A DNA stretch of 64,000 nt, from the NCBI RefSeq assembly GCF_000758945.1, contig NZ_JRND01000007.1, positions 65,280 through 129,279 of the forward strand, written 5' to 3'. The notes below the pieces were generated by a model. That model saw only the letters and a program-made list of their open reading frames with translations. It was not told where the DNA came from and made no database searches. Below, piece by piece: positions 41,348-50,296 of this stretch. Source of the stretch: Lancefieldella parvula_C. GTDB lineage: Bacteria > Actinomycetota > Coriobacteriia > Coriobacteriales > Atopobiaceae. A program made the position numbers and the translations under genes. Position 1 is the first letter of the stretch, and the number at the start of each line of letters is the position of its first letter.

Positions 41348-41842
41348 ATGATTTCATTTGTTCGTGTTGATGACCGCATGATTCATGGTCAGACAGTCAC
41401 TCGTTGGGCCCTTGAGGTTCCTTGTGACGGAATCATTGCAGTTAATGATGCGGCTGCATCAAATCCTGTCCTTAAGTCTGCTTACAAGTCAGCAGCACCT
41501 GACAAGAAAGTATTTGTTTGGACATTTGATCACTTCAAAGAGAGCGCTCAGAAGGTTCTAGACAGCGATTCTCGTTATTTTCTTATTACTAAAAACCCAG
41601 TTGACATGAAGAAAATTCTTGTTGACTTTGGTTTTAAGCCAGGAATTAACACGGTCATTATCGGTCCTGGTAATGATCGTCCTGGTGCGGTAAAGCTGGG
41701 CAACAACCAGTCCTTTACTCAAGAAGAGGGACAGGCATTTGAGGATATAACCAAAGCTGGTTATACCGTTCAATTTGCTCTTCTTAAAGAAAAGGCAATT
41801 GGTGAGTGGCCTAAATTCCGCGAGAAGTTTGACGTAAAGTAG
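41348..41842 (+). CDS. PTS mannose-family IIB component
   Basis: A 164-residue EIIB domain with the phosphorylatable His in RVDDRMIHGQTVTRW (about His 14). I start at ATG 41348 after AGGAG; an upstream TTG is unlikely. It transfers phosphate from IIA to the incoming sugar with the IIC-IID membrane complex. In many bacteria IIA and IIB are fused, but here they are separate genes. Its substrate may be mannose, glucose, fructose, sorbose or an amino sugar. Confidence 0.95.
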   Translation: MISFVRVDDRMIHGQTVTRWALEVPCDGIIAVNDAAASNPVLKSAYKSAAPDKKVFVWTFDHFKESAQKVLDSDSRYFLITKNPVDMKKILVDFGFKPGINTVIIGPGNDRPGAVKLGNNQSFTQEEGQAFEDITKAGYTVQFALLKEKAIGEWPKFREKFDVK

Positions 41843-41861
41843 TATTCGGAAGGCGATTTTT

Positions 41862-42728
41862 ATGGCAATTAATGCGTTTCAAGCTGCCCTTTTGGGTTTG
41901 TTTGCATGCCTTGCGTCACTACCTGGCATGGCTGGTACTACCGTAGGTAACTATACCCTCGGTCGTCCACTTGTTGCAGGTCTTGTCGTTGGTGTCATTC
42001 TTGGCGACGTCCAGACTGGCATTATTGTTGGTGCAGCAATCCAGTTGGTCTACATTGCACTCGTAACACCTGGCGGAACTGTTTCCGCTGACGTTCGTGC
42101 AGTTTCCTACATTGGTATTCCTCTAGCAATTCTTGCAATCAAGGCTTATGGTCTTGATCCAAGCTCTGTTGAGGCTGCATCTCAGGCAGCTGCTATTGGC
42201 GCAGCTGTTGGTACTCTTGGTACCGTCTTGTTCTACGGCACCGCTACCATGAACCTTGTATGGCAGGGTATTGGCTGGCGTGCAATGGAGAGCAAAGAGT
42301 GGGGTCGTATTAAGAAGACCATTCCAATGGTTGACTTTGTATTCCCTTGGGTTTCTCACATTCTTTTCTCGTTCATTCCAACATTCTTCATTTGCATGGC
42401 TGGCGAGAGCATGGTTGGCATCATGAAGGAATACCTTCCTATGAACGGTATCCCAATGATGACCCTCTTCACCGTTGGTACCCTTCTTCCTACCGTTGGT
42501 GTTGCAATTTTGTGCAAGCAGGTTATTACTAAGCCTCTTGATTGGGTAACTTTTGCCTTTGGCTTTATCCTTGCTGGCGCACTTGGCCTGAACCTCATTG
42601 TCTCTGCAGTCGTAGCAGTCTTCTTTGCTGTTCTTAACTATCAGCTTCAGCAGGCAAAGAATGTTCGTTTGGCTGCTGCAACATCAGGCAATGTAAGCGC
42701 AGACGATGAAGAAGAGGAGGATATTTAA
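41862..42728 (+). CDS. PTS mannose-family IIC membrane component
   Basis: This 288-residue protein has about seven or eight hydrophobic helices and the family pattern GVILGDVQTGIIVGAAIQLVYIALVTPGG near residues 45-75. It forms the sugar channel with IID. It lies 19 bases after the IIB gene and ends two bases before IID. The tail is acidic (ADDEEEEDI). Confidence 0.95.
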   Translation: MAINAFQAALLGLFACLASLPGMAGTTVGNYTLGRPLVAGLVVGVILGDVQTGIIVGAAIQLVYIALVTPGGTVSADVRAVSYIGIPLAILAIKAYGLDPSSVEAASQAAAIGAAVGTLGTVLFYGTATMNLVWQGIGWRAMESKEWGRIKKTIPMVDFVFPWVSHILFSFIPTFFICMAGESMVGIMKEYLPMNGIPMMTLFTVGTLLPTVGVAILCKQVITKPLDWVTFAFGFILAGALGLNLIVSAVVAVFFAVLNYQLQQAKNVRLAAATSGNVSADDEEEEDI

Positions 42729-42730
42729 TC

Positions 42731-43549
42731 ATGGCTGAAAAGAAAACCATTTCTCAGAAAGCACGTAATAAGTCTTTCTTGAGCTGGATTTACGGCAATC
42801 TTACCTGCTTCTCTCAGGAGCACATGCAGACATTTGGTTACCTTGCATCCATGCTTCCAATCGTTGACGAGCTTTACGATACTGATGACCAAAAGGTTGA
42901 GGCACTTTCTACCTATACAACCTTCTTTAACACCGAGCCACAGATTGGTTCTATGGTTGTTGGCTTGACCGCTTCTCTTGAAGAGGCTCGTGCAAACGGT
43001 GAGGCAATCGACGACGAGACCATCAATGGCCTTCGCGCTGGTCTTATGGGCCCTCTTGCTGGTCTTGGTGACTCCATTATCGTTGGTACTTTTATTCCAA
43101 TTCTTCTTGGAATTGCACTTGGCCTTTCTAAGGGCGGTTCCGTTCTTGGCCCACTGTTCTATGTTGTGGTCTGGAACCTCATTATGTACTTCGGCATGAA
43201 GTTTGCTTACGACCAGGGCTATAGCCTGGGTTCTTCTGCTGTTGAGGCACTTGTTGGTCCTGAGTCCGAGGCTCTCCGTAGCTCCATTGTTATGATTGGT
43301 ACTATGGTCATTGGCTCTGTTGCTGCTACATGGATTAACGTCACAACTTCTCTGAATATTGCTGGTGTTGACATTCAGACAACGCTTAATGGCATCTTCC
43401 CTAAGGTATTGAACCTTCTGTTTGTATACCTTTGCTGGTGGTTGATGACTAAGAAGAAGCTCAGCCCAACAGTTGTTATGCTTATTCTTGTTGTTGTAGC
43501 ACTTGTTGGCGTTGTTATTGGCGTCTTCAACCCAGGTCTGTCTTACTAA
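42731..43549 (+). CDS. PTS mannose-family IID membrane component
   Basis: This 272-residue protein has the IID family features: a cytoplasmic N-terminal part with FFNTEPQIGSMVVGLTASLEEARANG, the GLMGPLAGLGDSI segment (about 108-120) and C-terminal membrane helices. It is the last core gene of the operon and is followed by a strong terminator. Together with IIC it forms the translocation channel. Confidence 0.95.
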   Translation: MAEKKTISQKARNKSFLSWIYGNLTCFSQEHMQTFGYLASMLPIVDELYDTDDQKVEALSTYTTFFNTEPQIGSMVVGLTASLEEARANGEAIDDETINGLRAGLMGPLAGLGDSIIVGTFIPILLGIALGLSKGGSVLGPLFYVVVWNLIMYFGMKFAYDQGYSLGSSAVEALVGPESEALRSSIVMIGTMVIGSVAATWINVTTSLNIAGVDIQTTLNGIFPKVLNLLFVYLCWWLMTKKKLSPTVVMLILVVVALVGVVIGVFNPGLSY

Positions 43550-43594
43550 TTTTTTGCGCAAAATCCTGTCTGGCGCAGAAAAGACAAACGTAAT

Positions 43595-43627
43595 AAAGTG
43601 GCATCGTCATACGGCGATGCCACTTTT
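43595..43627 (+). terminator. Terminator of the PTS operon
   Basis: A 12-bp stem, AAAGTGGCATCG with CGATGCCACTTT, is followed by T. It ends only 15 bases before the next start codon. A 12-bp palindrome TTTTGCGCAAAA lies at 43552-43563. Confidence 0.75.
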
Positions 43628-43641
43628 GATTGAGAGTTTTT

Positions 43642-43980
43642 ATGAACAAGAAAAACTATGTAGGAGCAGCTTCTCATTCACACGAGGATAACCCTTTGGT
43701 TGTCGAGGCTCGTATGCAAACAAAAGCTCTTGGAACGCTAAGCGTTTATAGAAGAGCAGCTTATTCTGGTATCGCAATTGGAGCATGGCTTATATATCTC
43801 AGTGTGTACGGGAGTCTTTCTACAAGTTCCATGGCAACGGCTGTGCTCGTGGGCGGCATAGTTCTTCTCGTCATATCTGTTCCTATAGCTGGGATTTTGC
43901 ATGTAGGTATCTCAAGAGGAAAAAAGAACGTCGAGAAGATCATCAAAGCAATTGAAAAAAATTCGTCAAAAAATGCATAG
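43642..43980 (+). CDS. Small membrane protein downstream of the PTS
   Basis: This 112-residue protein with two membrane helices (about 45-62 and 70-92) has a polar N-terminus containing ASHSHEDNP and a basic C-terminus (SRGKKNVEKIIKAIEKNSSK). I choose ATG 43642 with GAGAG upstream. A terminator lies immediately before it, so expression may rely on readthrough or attenuation. The family is not recognised. Its position suggests, but does not prove, a link with sugar uptake. Confidence 0.6.
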   Translation: MNKKNYVGAASHSHEDNPLVVEARMQTKALGTLSVYRRAAYSGIAIGAWLIYLSVYGSLSTSSMATAVLVGGIVLLVISVPIAGILHVGISRGKKNVEKIIKAIEKNSSKNA

Positions 43981-44032
43981 AAGCGATATTTGACTTGTGC
44001 AAAGATTACTCTAATAGGGTAGAGTATCTACA

Positions 44033-44140
44033 GCGCATTGAGCGGGTGCGGATGACGTGACACCTCGAACCTGGTCAGGATCGGGAGATAGCAGCCATAA
44101 GGGGTCACTTGCGGGCATCCGTTCCCACTCAATGCGCTTT
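44033..44140 (+). ncRNA. ffs: Signal recognition particle RNA (small bacterial type)
   Basis: The transcript folds back on itself: GCGCATTGAG at the 5' end pairs with CTCAATGCGC near the 3' end, followed by TTTTATT. The apex carries the SRP helix 8 sequences CTGGTCAGG and GGGAGATAGCAGCC, which bind Ffh. A promoter-like TTGACT (43990) with TAATAG (44012) lies upstream. The size, about 105 nt, fits the 4.5S class. I first considered a riboswitch, but the helix 8 motif decides the case. Confidence 0.9.
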
Positions 44141-44193
44141 TATTAGGCGTTGACTATGCTTGCCGCGACATTTGTCACGACGATTGGACTTCG

Positions 44194-44883
44194 ATGGGTT
44201 TTGTAAACTACATCATTGAGCTGCTTAGAGATCCTCGCGCATTTATTGCTTCAATGATTGCCACTGGTCCTCTCGCTGCGTACGGCTTTGTTTTTCTGAT
44301 TGTTTTTATTGAGACCGGCGTAGTCTTTTTCCCATTTTTACCAGGTGATTCTCTGCTTTTTGCAGCAGGATTTTTTGCTCACAACGGTGGTTTTAATATT
44401 GTTTTTTTGCTTGTTATTACGTGGGCTGCCGCAATTCTCGGCGATCAGATGAACTTTATGATTGGCCATTTCTTTGGTCAAAAAATCATTGCTTCTGGAA
44501 AAGTTAAAGCACTCACTCCAGAGCATCTTGAGAAGACCCAGAAGTTTTTGGACAAGCATGGCCATCTGGCAATTTTCTTAGGACGCTTCTTCCCCTTTAT
44601 CCGCACGTTCGTGCCTTTTATTGCGGGTATGGGCGGTATGCACTGGCGCAACTTTGGCATCTATAACATTCTGGGCGGTCTTACCTGGTCCACGATGTTT
44701 GTGTTGCTCGGCTATTTCTTTGGCGGCATTCCTGTAGTTCAGGAGCATTTTGAGCTGCTGATTGTGGGAATTGTTGCGGTCTCGATCATCCCTACAATTG
44801 TGGGAATTGTTCGTGGGCGTATGCATAAGGGCGAGAAGAACGACGAAGAAGCCACAGATAAGGAAGAAGACAAGGTGCAGTAA
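44194..44883 (+). CDS. DedA-family membrane protein
   Basis: A 229-residue protein of the DedA/SNARE-associated family with the motifs FLPGDSLLFAAGFFAHNGG, GDQMNFMIGHFFGQK and the conserved GRFFPFIRTFVPFIAGMGGM (about 129-148). These proteins are thought to flip lipid carriers such as undecaprenyl phosphate or phospholipids across the membrane. The C-terminus is acidic and charged (EKNDEEATDKEEDKVQ). The gene stands between the SRP RNA and a shared terminator. Confidence 0.95.
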   Translation: MGFVNYIIELLRDPRAFIASMIATGPLAAYGFVFLIVFIETGVVFFPFLPGDSLLFAAGFFAHNGGFNIVFLLVITWAAAILGDQMNFMIGHFFGQKIIASGKVKALTPEHLEKTQKFLDKHGHLAIFLGRFFPFIRTFVPFIAGMGGMHWRNFGIYNILGGLTWSTMFVLLGYFFGGIPVVQEHFELLIVGIVAVSIIPTIVGIVRGRMHKGEKNDEEATDKEEDKVQ

Positions 44884-44917
44884 CAAGCCTTTGTACTTCT
44901 CGTAATTTGATGATAGA

Positions 44918-44957
44918 AATCCCGTCAGGAAAGACTCGGCCTGACGGGATTATTTTT
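44918..44957 (+). terminator. Terminator of the dedA-like gene
   Basis: A perfect 12-bp stem, AATCCCGTCAGG with CCTGACGGGATT, is followed by ATTTTT. It sits at the end of the convergent minus-strand gene and may serve both. Confidence 0.85.
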
Positions 44958-46686
44958 ACTCTTTGGAGAGCTGGTAGGTATCAGTAAAGGTGACGGTCTG
45001 ACCGTTTTCCGTGTGGGTGGAAATAAGCTGAGCTACCACGCTGTTATCAGCAATATCAAAAGTAACTTTCAACTGTGGTTTTTGAGCTGTGCTGAGGGAC
45101 GTGCTAGAAGCAGAATGAGCATCCAGACTTGCATTGGTTACATCTACCACTCCAGAAACCTGAATTTGATCTCCGATGGTTCCAGAAGTAGTCAGAGAGA
45201 CAGATGCGTTCTTGAACTCAGTGTCACCTGGATACCAACGGTACGAGGTGTTAAGCGCTCCATGGTTGTGGACAACACCCTCTGCAGTACCCGTAAGTAC
45301 CAGCTGATCTCGAGAAAAACCTGCAGACGTTACGGTCAGCGTTAAAGGATTAGTTCTGCCAGCGTAACAAGGACTGCCACTACTGGCTTCACAGCTAACA
45401 AAGGTGCCCTTCCACGTTCCCACAAGTCCGCTGTAGTCGTACTTAAGTCCTGCCGAGGGGCTGACTGTGTCTAGCGACCAGGTGCCCGTAGAGGCATCAA
45501 ACGTAAATGAGGCCGTAATATCGCAGGTGAGCGAGCCATAGAAGGTTGGCGAAACACCTGACATTCTTACCCAGCAAGTCTGCTGTTCACGATCAAAACC
45601 CGCATCAAGAACAGTAAACGTTGCGCCAGAGAACTGCGAGCTATAAGAAATAGCTTCGTTTGGATTTTTTTCATCAAGCTTGGCTAGTACATCGCTAATG
45701 GCATCAAGGACTTTTGTTGTGGAAACACCTGAAGTTGCCTGGTAGGAGACAGATTGGGTCTCTTCGTCACCAATAGCGTTCCAGCCCTGGGTATTTGCGT
45801 ATCCTAACTTGGAAATCTTTGTGGCAGCAATTGCGTTGCCCGTGTAGGTAAGGCGTACGACAGAGTTGGCGTAGCCGGTGGCACCAAACTGAGCGGCATC
45901 GCTGGAGATTGCCGTGGTGCTTCTGGTGCGAGAAACAACCTCAATGCCGGTCAGCAGTAAGGATTCATCAGCGTCATACTCACCCGGAGTCCAAGCTGGA
46001 GCTTCGGCTCGTGTACGAGCATCAGCGATAACAGTATCTGTTGAAGGAACGTTGCTCACGCGAATAAAGAAGACGATAACCGCAGATAAAAGAGCAAGAC
46101 TTAAGAGCGCAAGAATGCCAGAAAGCAAGCTGTAGCGGCGTACAAACCTAAAAAGTGCACGACGCCTACTGCGAAGATAGCTTGAGAACGTATCTGCAAC
46201 ATCTTTTATAGAGGTTGCATCATCGTCGGACGCTGCATCACTCGCGCTAGTAGCGCTTTTGGAAGGAACTTCGGCGGTTTTGGCCTCTGAGTGTTCGTGG
46301 GCGCTCTCTTCAAGCTCTTTGAGGCGAGCTTCTACCGCAGAAAGATCTTGCGTTAGAGCTGCATCGTTTACGATTTTCTCCAGGTCAGTTGTGCTGTCTG
46401 CATCGTTTTCAGAAGAGTCTTCATCTGAAGCTGAGTCATCCTTGTCCTCTTCGCCGTCTTCGTCTAGACCAGGGAAGATGGGGCTGACAATTTCCATGAT
46501 GTAGTCTTCGTCAGCGGCAGCCATGTCAGCAGCAATAGGGTCGGTGACCTCTTCAAGCTCGTCGGTTTTCTCGCCATCAGCGGCGGGTGCCTCAACGGCC
46601 TGAGCGTCAAGGGTCTTCTGATCAGAGGAGATGTCCTCTGCAGCAGGCGTGTTATCTGGTTGTGAAGTTTTATTCTTAGAAGTCAT
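44956..46686 (-). CDS. Single-span membrane protein with acidic cytoplasmic region, unknown function
   Basis: In this 576-residue protein, residues 1-175 are acidic, low-complexity and probably disordered, rich in Asp, Glu, Ser and Ala. A basic patch (RSRRRALFRFVRR) precedes one membrane helix (about 188-210). The external part (about 215-576) is rich in Ser, Thr and strand-forming segments, with four Cys (TCWVRMSG, SLTCDI, VSCEASSG, SPCYAG) that could form disulfides. No enzyme motif is visible. The architecture resembles surface proteins that connect the cytoplasm to the wall. The function is unknown. Confidence 0.7.
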   Translation of the reverse strand: MTSKNKTSQPDNTPAAEDISSDQKTLDAQAVEAPAADGEKTDELEEVTDPIAADMAAADEDYIMEIVSPIFPGLDEDGEEDKDDSASDEDSSENDADSTTDLEKIVNDAALTQDLSAVEARLKELEESAHEHSEAKTAEVPSKSATSASDAASDDDATSIKDVADTFSSYLRSRRRALFRFVRRYSLLSGILALLSLALLSAVIVFFIRVSNVPSTDTVIADARTRAEAPAWTPGEYDADESLLLTGIEVVSRTRSTTAISSDAAQFGATGYANSVVRLTYTGNAIAATKISKLGYANTQGWNAIGDEETQSVSYQATSGVSTTKVLDAISDVLAKLDEKNPNEAISYSSQFSGATFTVLDAGFDREQQTCWVRMSGVSPTFYGSLTCDITASFTFDASTGTWSLDTVSPSAGLKYDYSGLVGTWKGTFVSCEASSGSPCYAGRTNPLTLTVTSAGFSRDQLVLTGTAEGVVHNHGALNTSYRWYPGDTEFKNASVSLTTSGTIGDQIQVSGVVDVTNASLDAHSASSTSLSTAQKPQLKVTFDIADNSVVAQLISTHTENGQTVTFTDTYQLSKE

Positions 46687-46901
46687 GGCGCCTCATTACC
46701 GTATGAACCTGCTGTAATTTTCTCACAATTACGTAACTTGTGTACCCTCATCCTGTGCAGATAGCGAGGTATCGGTTTAAAAACTGCCTAGTGGTGGTAC
46801 ACTTCTTTAGTTGAAATCTCACCTCGCAAGCAGCTTGCGCTACAGTTTGGCCACAGGCTTATAAGCCAAGCGCGCACGAGGCACTTATCTTAGGAGCAGG
46901 A

Positions 46902-47969
46902 ATGCGTGACAAGCTAGAAAAAATCGTTGATGCCTATGCTGAGCTTGAGCAAAAGCTTGCAGACCCAGCCGTTGTCTCTGATCCAAAAGAGTATGCTCGC
47001 GTAGCAAAAGAGCACTCTAATCAGGCGGACTTGGTTGCTCACGCCAATAAGTACATCACTGCCCTCGATGACATTGAGGCTGCAAAAGAGCTTCTCAACG
47101 CCACTTCTGATCCAGAAGAAAAAGAGATGCTACAGGAAGACATTGCTGCTAATGAAGAGATGCTCCCTCAGCTTGAGGATGAGATCAAGGTTATGCTGAT
47201 TCCAGGCGATCCAAATGACGAGAAGGACACTATCGTTGAGATTCGCGCTGGTGTTGGTGGCGATGAGGCGGCAATCTTTGCAGGTGACCTCTTCAAAATG
47301 TATGAGCGCTTTGCTGAGGCTCGTGGTTGGAAGACAGAGATTCTGTCCAGCTCTCCATCTGAGGCAGGCGGCTTCAAGACTATTGAGTTCAAGGTCACAG
47401 GCGATAAGGTCTATTCAGTTATGAAGTATGAATCCGGTGTTCACCGTGTTCAGCGCGTTCCTAAGACTGAGTCTCAGGGCCGTATTCAGACCTCTACCGC
47501 AACCGTTGCAGTTCTCCCAGAGGCTGACGAGATTGATATTCAGATCAACCAGGAAGACCTGCGTATTGATACCTACTGCGCATCCGGCCCTGGCGGTCAG
47601 TGCGTTAACACCACGTATTCCGCAGTTCGTATTACTCACCTGCCAACAAATACCGTTGTTCAGTCTCAGGACCAGCGTTCTCAGATTCAGAACCGCGAGG
47701 TCTGCATGCAGATGCTTCGTGCCCGTCTTTACGAGATGGAGCTTGAGCGTCAGCAGGCTGAGCAGGGTGCAGAGCGTCTTTCTCAGATTGGCCATGGCGC
47801 ACGCTCCGAGAAGATTCGTACATATAACCAGCCACAGGACCGCGTAACTGACCACCGCGTCGGCTTCAACGGCACCTACAATGGCGTTCTTTTGGGCGAT
47901 ACGCTGCCATCCGTTATTGAGGCTCTCGCTGCAGCAGAGCGTGCCGAGAAACTCGCTCAGGCTGTTTAA
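46902..47969 (+). CDS. prfA: Peptide chain release factor 1
   Basis: A 355-residue release factor reading UAA and UAG. It has the stop-codon recognition region VQRVPKTESQGRIQTSTATVAVLPE (PxT-type tripeptide P-K-T) and the catalytic GGQ in SGPGGQCVNTTYSAVRITHLPT (about 227-248). The Gln of GGQ is methylated by PrmC, encoded 12 bases downstream, the common pairing in bacteria. ATG follows AGGAG. A 12-bp palindrome GGCTTATAAGCC lies at 46856-46867 in the promoter region. Confidence 0.98.
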   Translation: MRDKLEKIVDAYAELEQKLADPAVVSDPKEYARVAKEHSNQADLVAHANKYITALDDIEAAKELLNATSDPEEKEMLQEDIAANEEMLPQLEDEIKVMLIPGDPNDEKDTIVEIRAGVGGDEAAIFAGDLFKMYERFAEARGWKTEILSSSPSEAGGFKTIEFKVTGDKVYSVMKYESGVHRVQRVPKTESQGRIQTSTATVAVLPEADEIDIQINQEDLRIDTYCASGPGGQCVNTTYSAVRITHLPTNTVVQSQDQRSQIQNREVCMQMLRARLYEMELERQQAEQGAERLSQIGHGARSEKIRTYNQPQDRVTDHRVGFNGTYNGVLLGDTLPSVIEALAAAERAEKLAQAV

Positions 47970-47981
47970 GGTGCAAACTTC

Positions 47982-48875
47982 ATGACAGATGAAGTTTGGA
48001 CAATCCAAAAAATTTTGACGTGGACTACTCAGCACCTGGAAAAGAAGGGTGATGAGCATCCACGTCTTTCTGCAGAATGGCTCCTGTCTGCGGTGACAGG
48101 CCTTTCTCGCGTTCAGCTCTACACTAACTTTGACAAGCCGCTTTCTGCGGATGAGCGCACTCGTATGCGCGAGGCAATTAAGCGCCGTGCAGAAGGGGAG
48201 CCGCTCCAGTACGTGACGGGCGAGATGCCCTTTAGGCACCTGGTTCTTACCTGCGAGCCAGGCGTGCTTATCCCACGACCAGAGACAGAGGTGCTGGTAG
48301 ACGTTGCGCTAGCAGGCGTTGACGAGGCAACTCCAAACGCTGACGGGGAAGTGTGCGTGCTTGAGGTTGGCGTAGGAGCGGGCTGCATATCGCTCTCTAT
48401 TGCTACTGAGCGTCCACAGACACGCGTCTACGCTACAGATCTTTCTCCTCAGGCGATTGCGCTGGCAACTCGCAACAGAGATGCTCTGGACCTCCAGGAG
48501 CGCGTGGAACTCATTGAGTGTGACCTGGTAGAAGGCGTACCCACAGAGCTTGCACGGTCCTTCTCGGTGTTGGTGTCTAATCCGCCCTACATCCCCACAC
48601 GCGTGCTTGAGCAGGAGGTACCTGCCGAGGTCAAGGGCTTTGAGCCTGAGCTAGCGCTTGACGGGGGAGAGGACGGCCTGGACGTCTATAGGCGATTGCT
48701 TGAGGCTGCTCCACATATGCTTCTACCTGGTGGTATGCTCTGCGTTGAGCTCTACGAGGGGCACCTGGACAAGGCGGCGCACCTTGCCGAGGAACAGGGT
48801 GTGTGGGAGACCGTTGAGGTCAAAGAGGACCTGACGCACAGGCCGCGCATTCTTGTGGCGCACCTAGCAAAGTAG
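47982..48875 (+). CDS. prmC: Release factor glutamine methyltransferase
   Basis: A 297-residue SAM-dependent methyltransferase that modifies the GGQ glutamine of RF1 and RF2. Visible are the substrate-binding PRPETEVLVD, the SAM motif LEVGVGAGCISLSIA and the catalytic VSNPPYIP (about 195-202). The N-terminal helical domain is normal. It is co-transcribed with prfA, and the sua5-type gene lies 92 bases further on. Confidence 0.97.
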   Translation: MTDEVWTIQKILTWTTQHLEKKGDEHPRLSAEWLLSAVTGLSRVQLYTNFDKPLSADERTRMREAIKRRAEGEPLQYVTGEMPFRHLVLTCEPGVLIPRPETEVLVDVALAGVDEATPNADGEVCVLEVGVGAGCISLSIATERPQTRVYATDLSPQAIALATRNRDALDLQERVELIECDLVEGVPTELARSFSVLVSNPPYIPTRVLEQEVPAEVKGFEPELALDGGEDGLDVYRRLLEAAPHMLLPGGMLCVELYEGHLDKAAHLAEEQGVWETVEVKEDLTHRPRILVAHLAK

Positions 48876-48967
48876 CACTTCAGTCGCCTGGCGAGAAAAT
48901 CTGTGTAACGCGTATCAGTGCGCATCAGGCAATATCGCGCAGCACACAACAATGAGTCGAGGGTTTT

Positions 48968-49615
48968 ATGGGAGAGTACATCAAAGTTGATCAGATGAAT
49001 CCGGATTCATCTGTAGTTTCTTTAGCAGTTGAGGTGGCGCGCCGTGGTGGCGTGCTTATTATGCCCACCGATTCCGTCTATGGCATTGGCGCTGCTGCAA
49101 CTCCTCAAAACCCAGGTCATAAGCGCATCTTTGAAATTAAGCAGCGTCCTTCAACGCAGACGCTTCCCTGGCTTGTGGGCAGCAAATCTGACCTGCAGAA
49201 GTATGCGCACATTACGCATAACTGGGCAAATAAGCTGGTAGAAGCATATTGGCCAGGAGCTCTTACGCTGGTGGTTACTGCATCAGAGAACGTTCCTGAT
49301 GAGTACGTCTTGCCAGATAACAGAACCATTGCGCTCCGTATGCCCAACTCACCTCTAGTATGTCAGATTGCACAGCAGCTTGGATGCCCTTTGGCTACTA
49401 CCAGCGCCAACACGCACGGGGCTCCTTCTGCAGTTGATGGATGTGGCCTTGAAGCAGGCCTTATTGAGCAGGCAGACTTGACGCTTGATGGAGGTCCGGC
49501 GCCCCTTGCTATTGCGTCGACTATTGTCGACTGCACGGGTGATGAACCGCGTATTTTGCGCGAAGGCGCCATCACAACCGAGGATATTCTCGCCACTGCG
49601 GGATTTGCAAAATAG
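48968..49615 (+). CDS. Threonylcarbamoyl-AMP synthase (Sua5/YciO/YrdC/YwlC family)
   Basis: A 215-residue YrdC-fold protein with RRGGVLIMPTDSVYGIGAAA near the N-terminus, the KQRPSTQTLPWLVGS segment and CPLATTSANTHGAPSA. It makes threonylcarbamoyl-AMP, the intermediate for the t6A modification next to the anticodon of ANN-reading tRNAs. The TsaC/YrdC-like length, without the Sua5 C-terminal domain, fits. Location after prfA-prmC is common in bacteria. The ribosome site GAGGG is weak but present. Confidence 0.93.
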   Translation: MGEYIKVDQMNPDSSVVSLAVEVARRGGVLIMPTDSVYGIGAAATPQNPGHKRIFEIKQRPSTQTLPWLVGSKSDLQKYAHITHNWANKLVEAYWPGALTLVVTASENVPDEYVLPDNRTIALRMPNSPLVCQIAQQLGCPLATTSANTHGAPSAVDGCGLEAGLIEQADLTLDGGPAPLAIASTIVDCTGDEPRILREGAITTEDILATAGFAK

Positions 49616-49708
49616 ATAAAAAATCCTATCCCTTTTATGTGTTTTGGCTGCAGCTTTTGCCTGCATGCGGTACTCTCTATAGGAGTGAATTTTCTGAGGA
49701 GGATACGT

Positions 49709-50173
49709 ATGCGTATTGCAGTTGGTTCCGATCACGCTGGCTTTATCCAGAAAGATCCTATCATTGAGCACATCAAGTCGCTTGGTCATGAGGTTTTGGA
49801 CTTTGGTCCCGCAAACGATGACCGTGTTGATTATCCTGATTTTGCAGATAAGGTTGCTCGTGCAGTTGCAGCAGGCAAAGCAGATCGCGGCGTTCTGATT
49901 TGCGGAACTGGTATTGGTATTGCTATGACTGCTGATAAAGTCCCTGGTATTCGCGCAACTCCTGTTCAGACTGTTCAGTTTGCAGAGCTTGCTCGCGAGC
50001 ACAATAACGCAAACGTCATTGGCCTTTCTGGTCGATTCACCGATCTTGCTGTTAACGAGGCTATTGTGGATACCTTCCTAAGCACCGAGTTTGCAGGCGG
50101 TCGTCATACGGGACGTGTCGAGAAGATCATGCGTGAAGATGATCCTAACTTTAAGGGTGTTGACGCTGAGTAA
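49709..50173 (+). CDS. rpiB: Ribose-5-phosphate isomerase B
   Basis: A 154-residue LacA/RpiB-family sugar isomerase starting at ATG 49709 after GAGGAGG. It has the phosphate-binding GSDHAGF (about 6-12) and the catalytic Cys in LICGTGIGIAMTADK. It interconverts ribose-5-phosphate and ribulose-5-phosphate, supplying PRPP for the purine and uracil salvage genes nearby. An allose-phosphate isomerase role cannot be excluded. Confidence 0.95.
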   Translation: MRIAVGSDHAGFIQKDPIIEHIKSLGHEVLDFGPANDDRVDYPDFADKVARAVAAGKADRGVLICGTGIGIAMTADKVPGIRATPVQTVQFAELAREHNNANVIGLSGRFTDLAVNEAIVDTFLSTEFAGGRHTGRVEKIMREDDPNFKGVDAE

Positions 50174-50174
50174 G

Positions 50175-50201
50175 TAAGCGGCACATAAACAGTGCCGCTT
50201 A
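50175..50201 (+). terminator. Hairpin after rpiB
   Basis: TAAGCGGCAC pairs perfectly with GTGCCGCTTA across a seven-base loop directly after the rpiB stop. The T tract is poor, so termination may be partial. Confidence 0.6.
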
Positions 50202-50296
50202 AGTAATACATACGCAAACCTGCAGGGAATGTAGAGGCTAGGTTAAAGTTGCTCGCATTCAAATAAAGCGCAGGTCAAGCTCTTGGAGGGAGCATT

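Noticed and set aside
42725..43561. A 278-codon open frame antisense to the PTS IID gene
   Set aside because: It mirrors the IID frame exactly and encodes an Asn/Lys-rich sequence without a family pattern.
44033..44140. A riboswitch, suggested by the folded leader before the DedA gene
   Set aside because: The GGTCAGG and AGCAGCC motifs at the apex identify the SRP RNA, and the 3' end runs into T-rich sequence.
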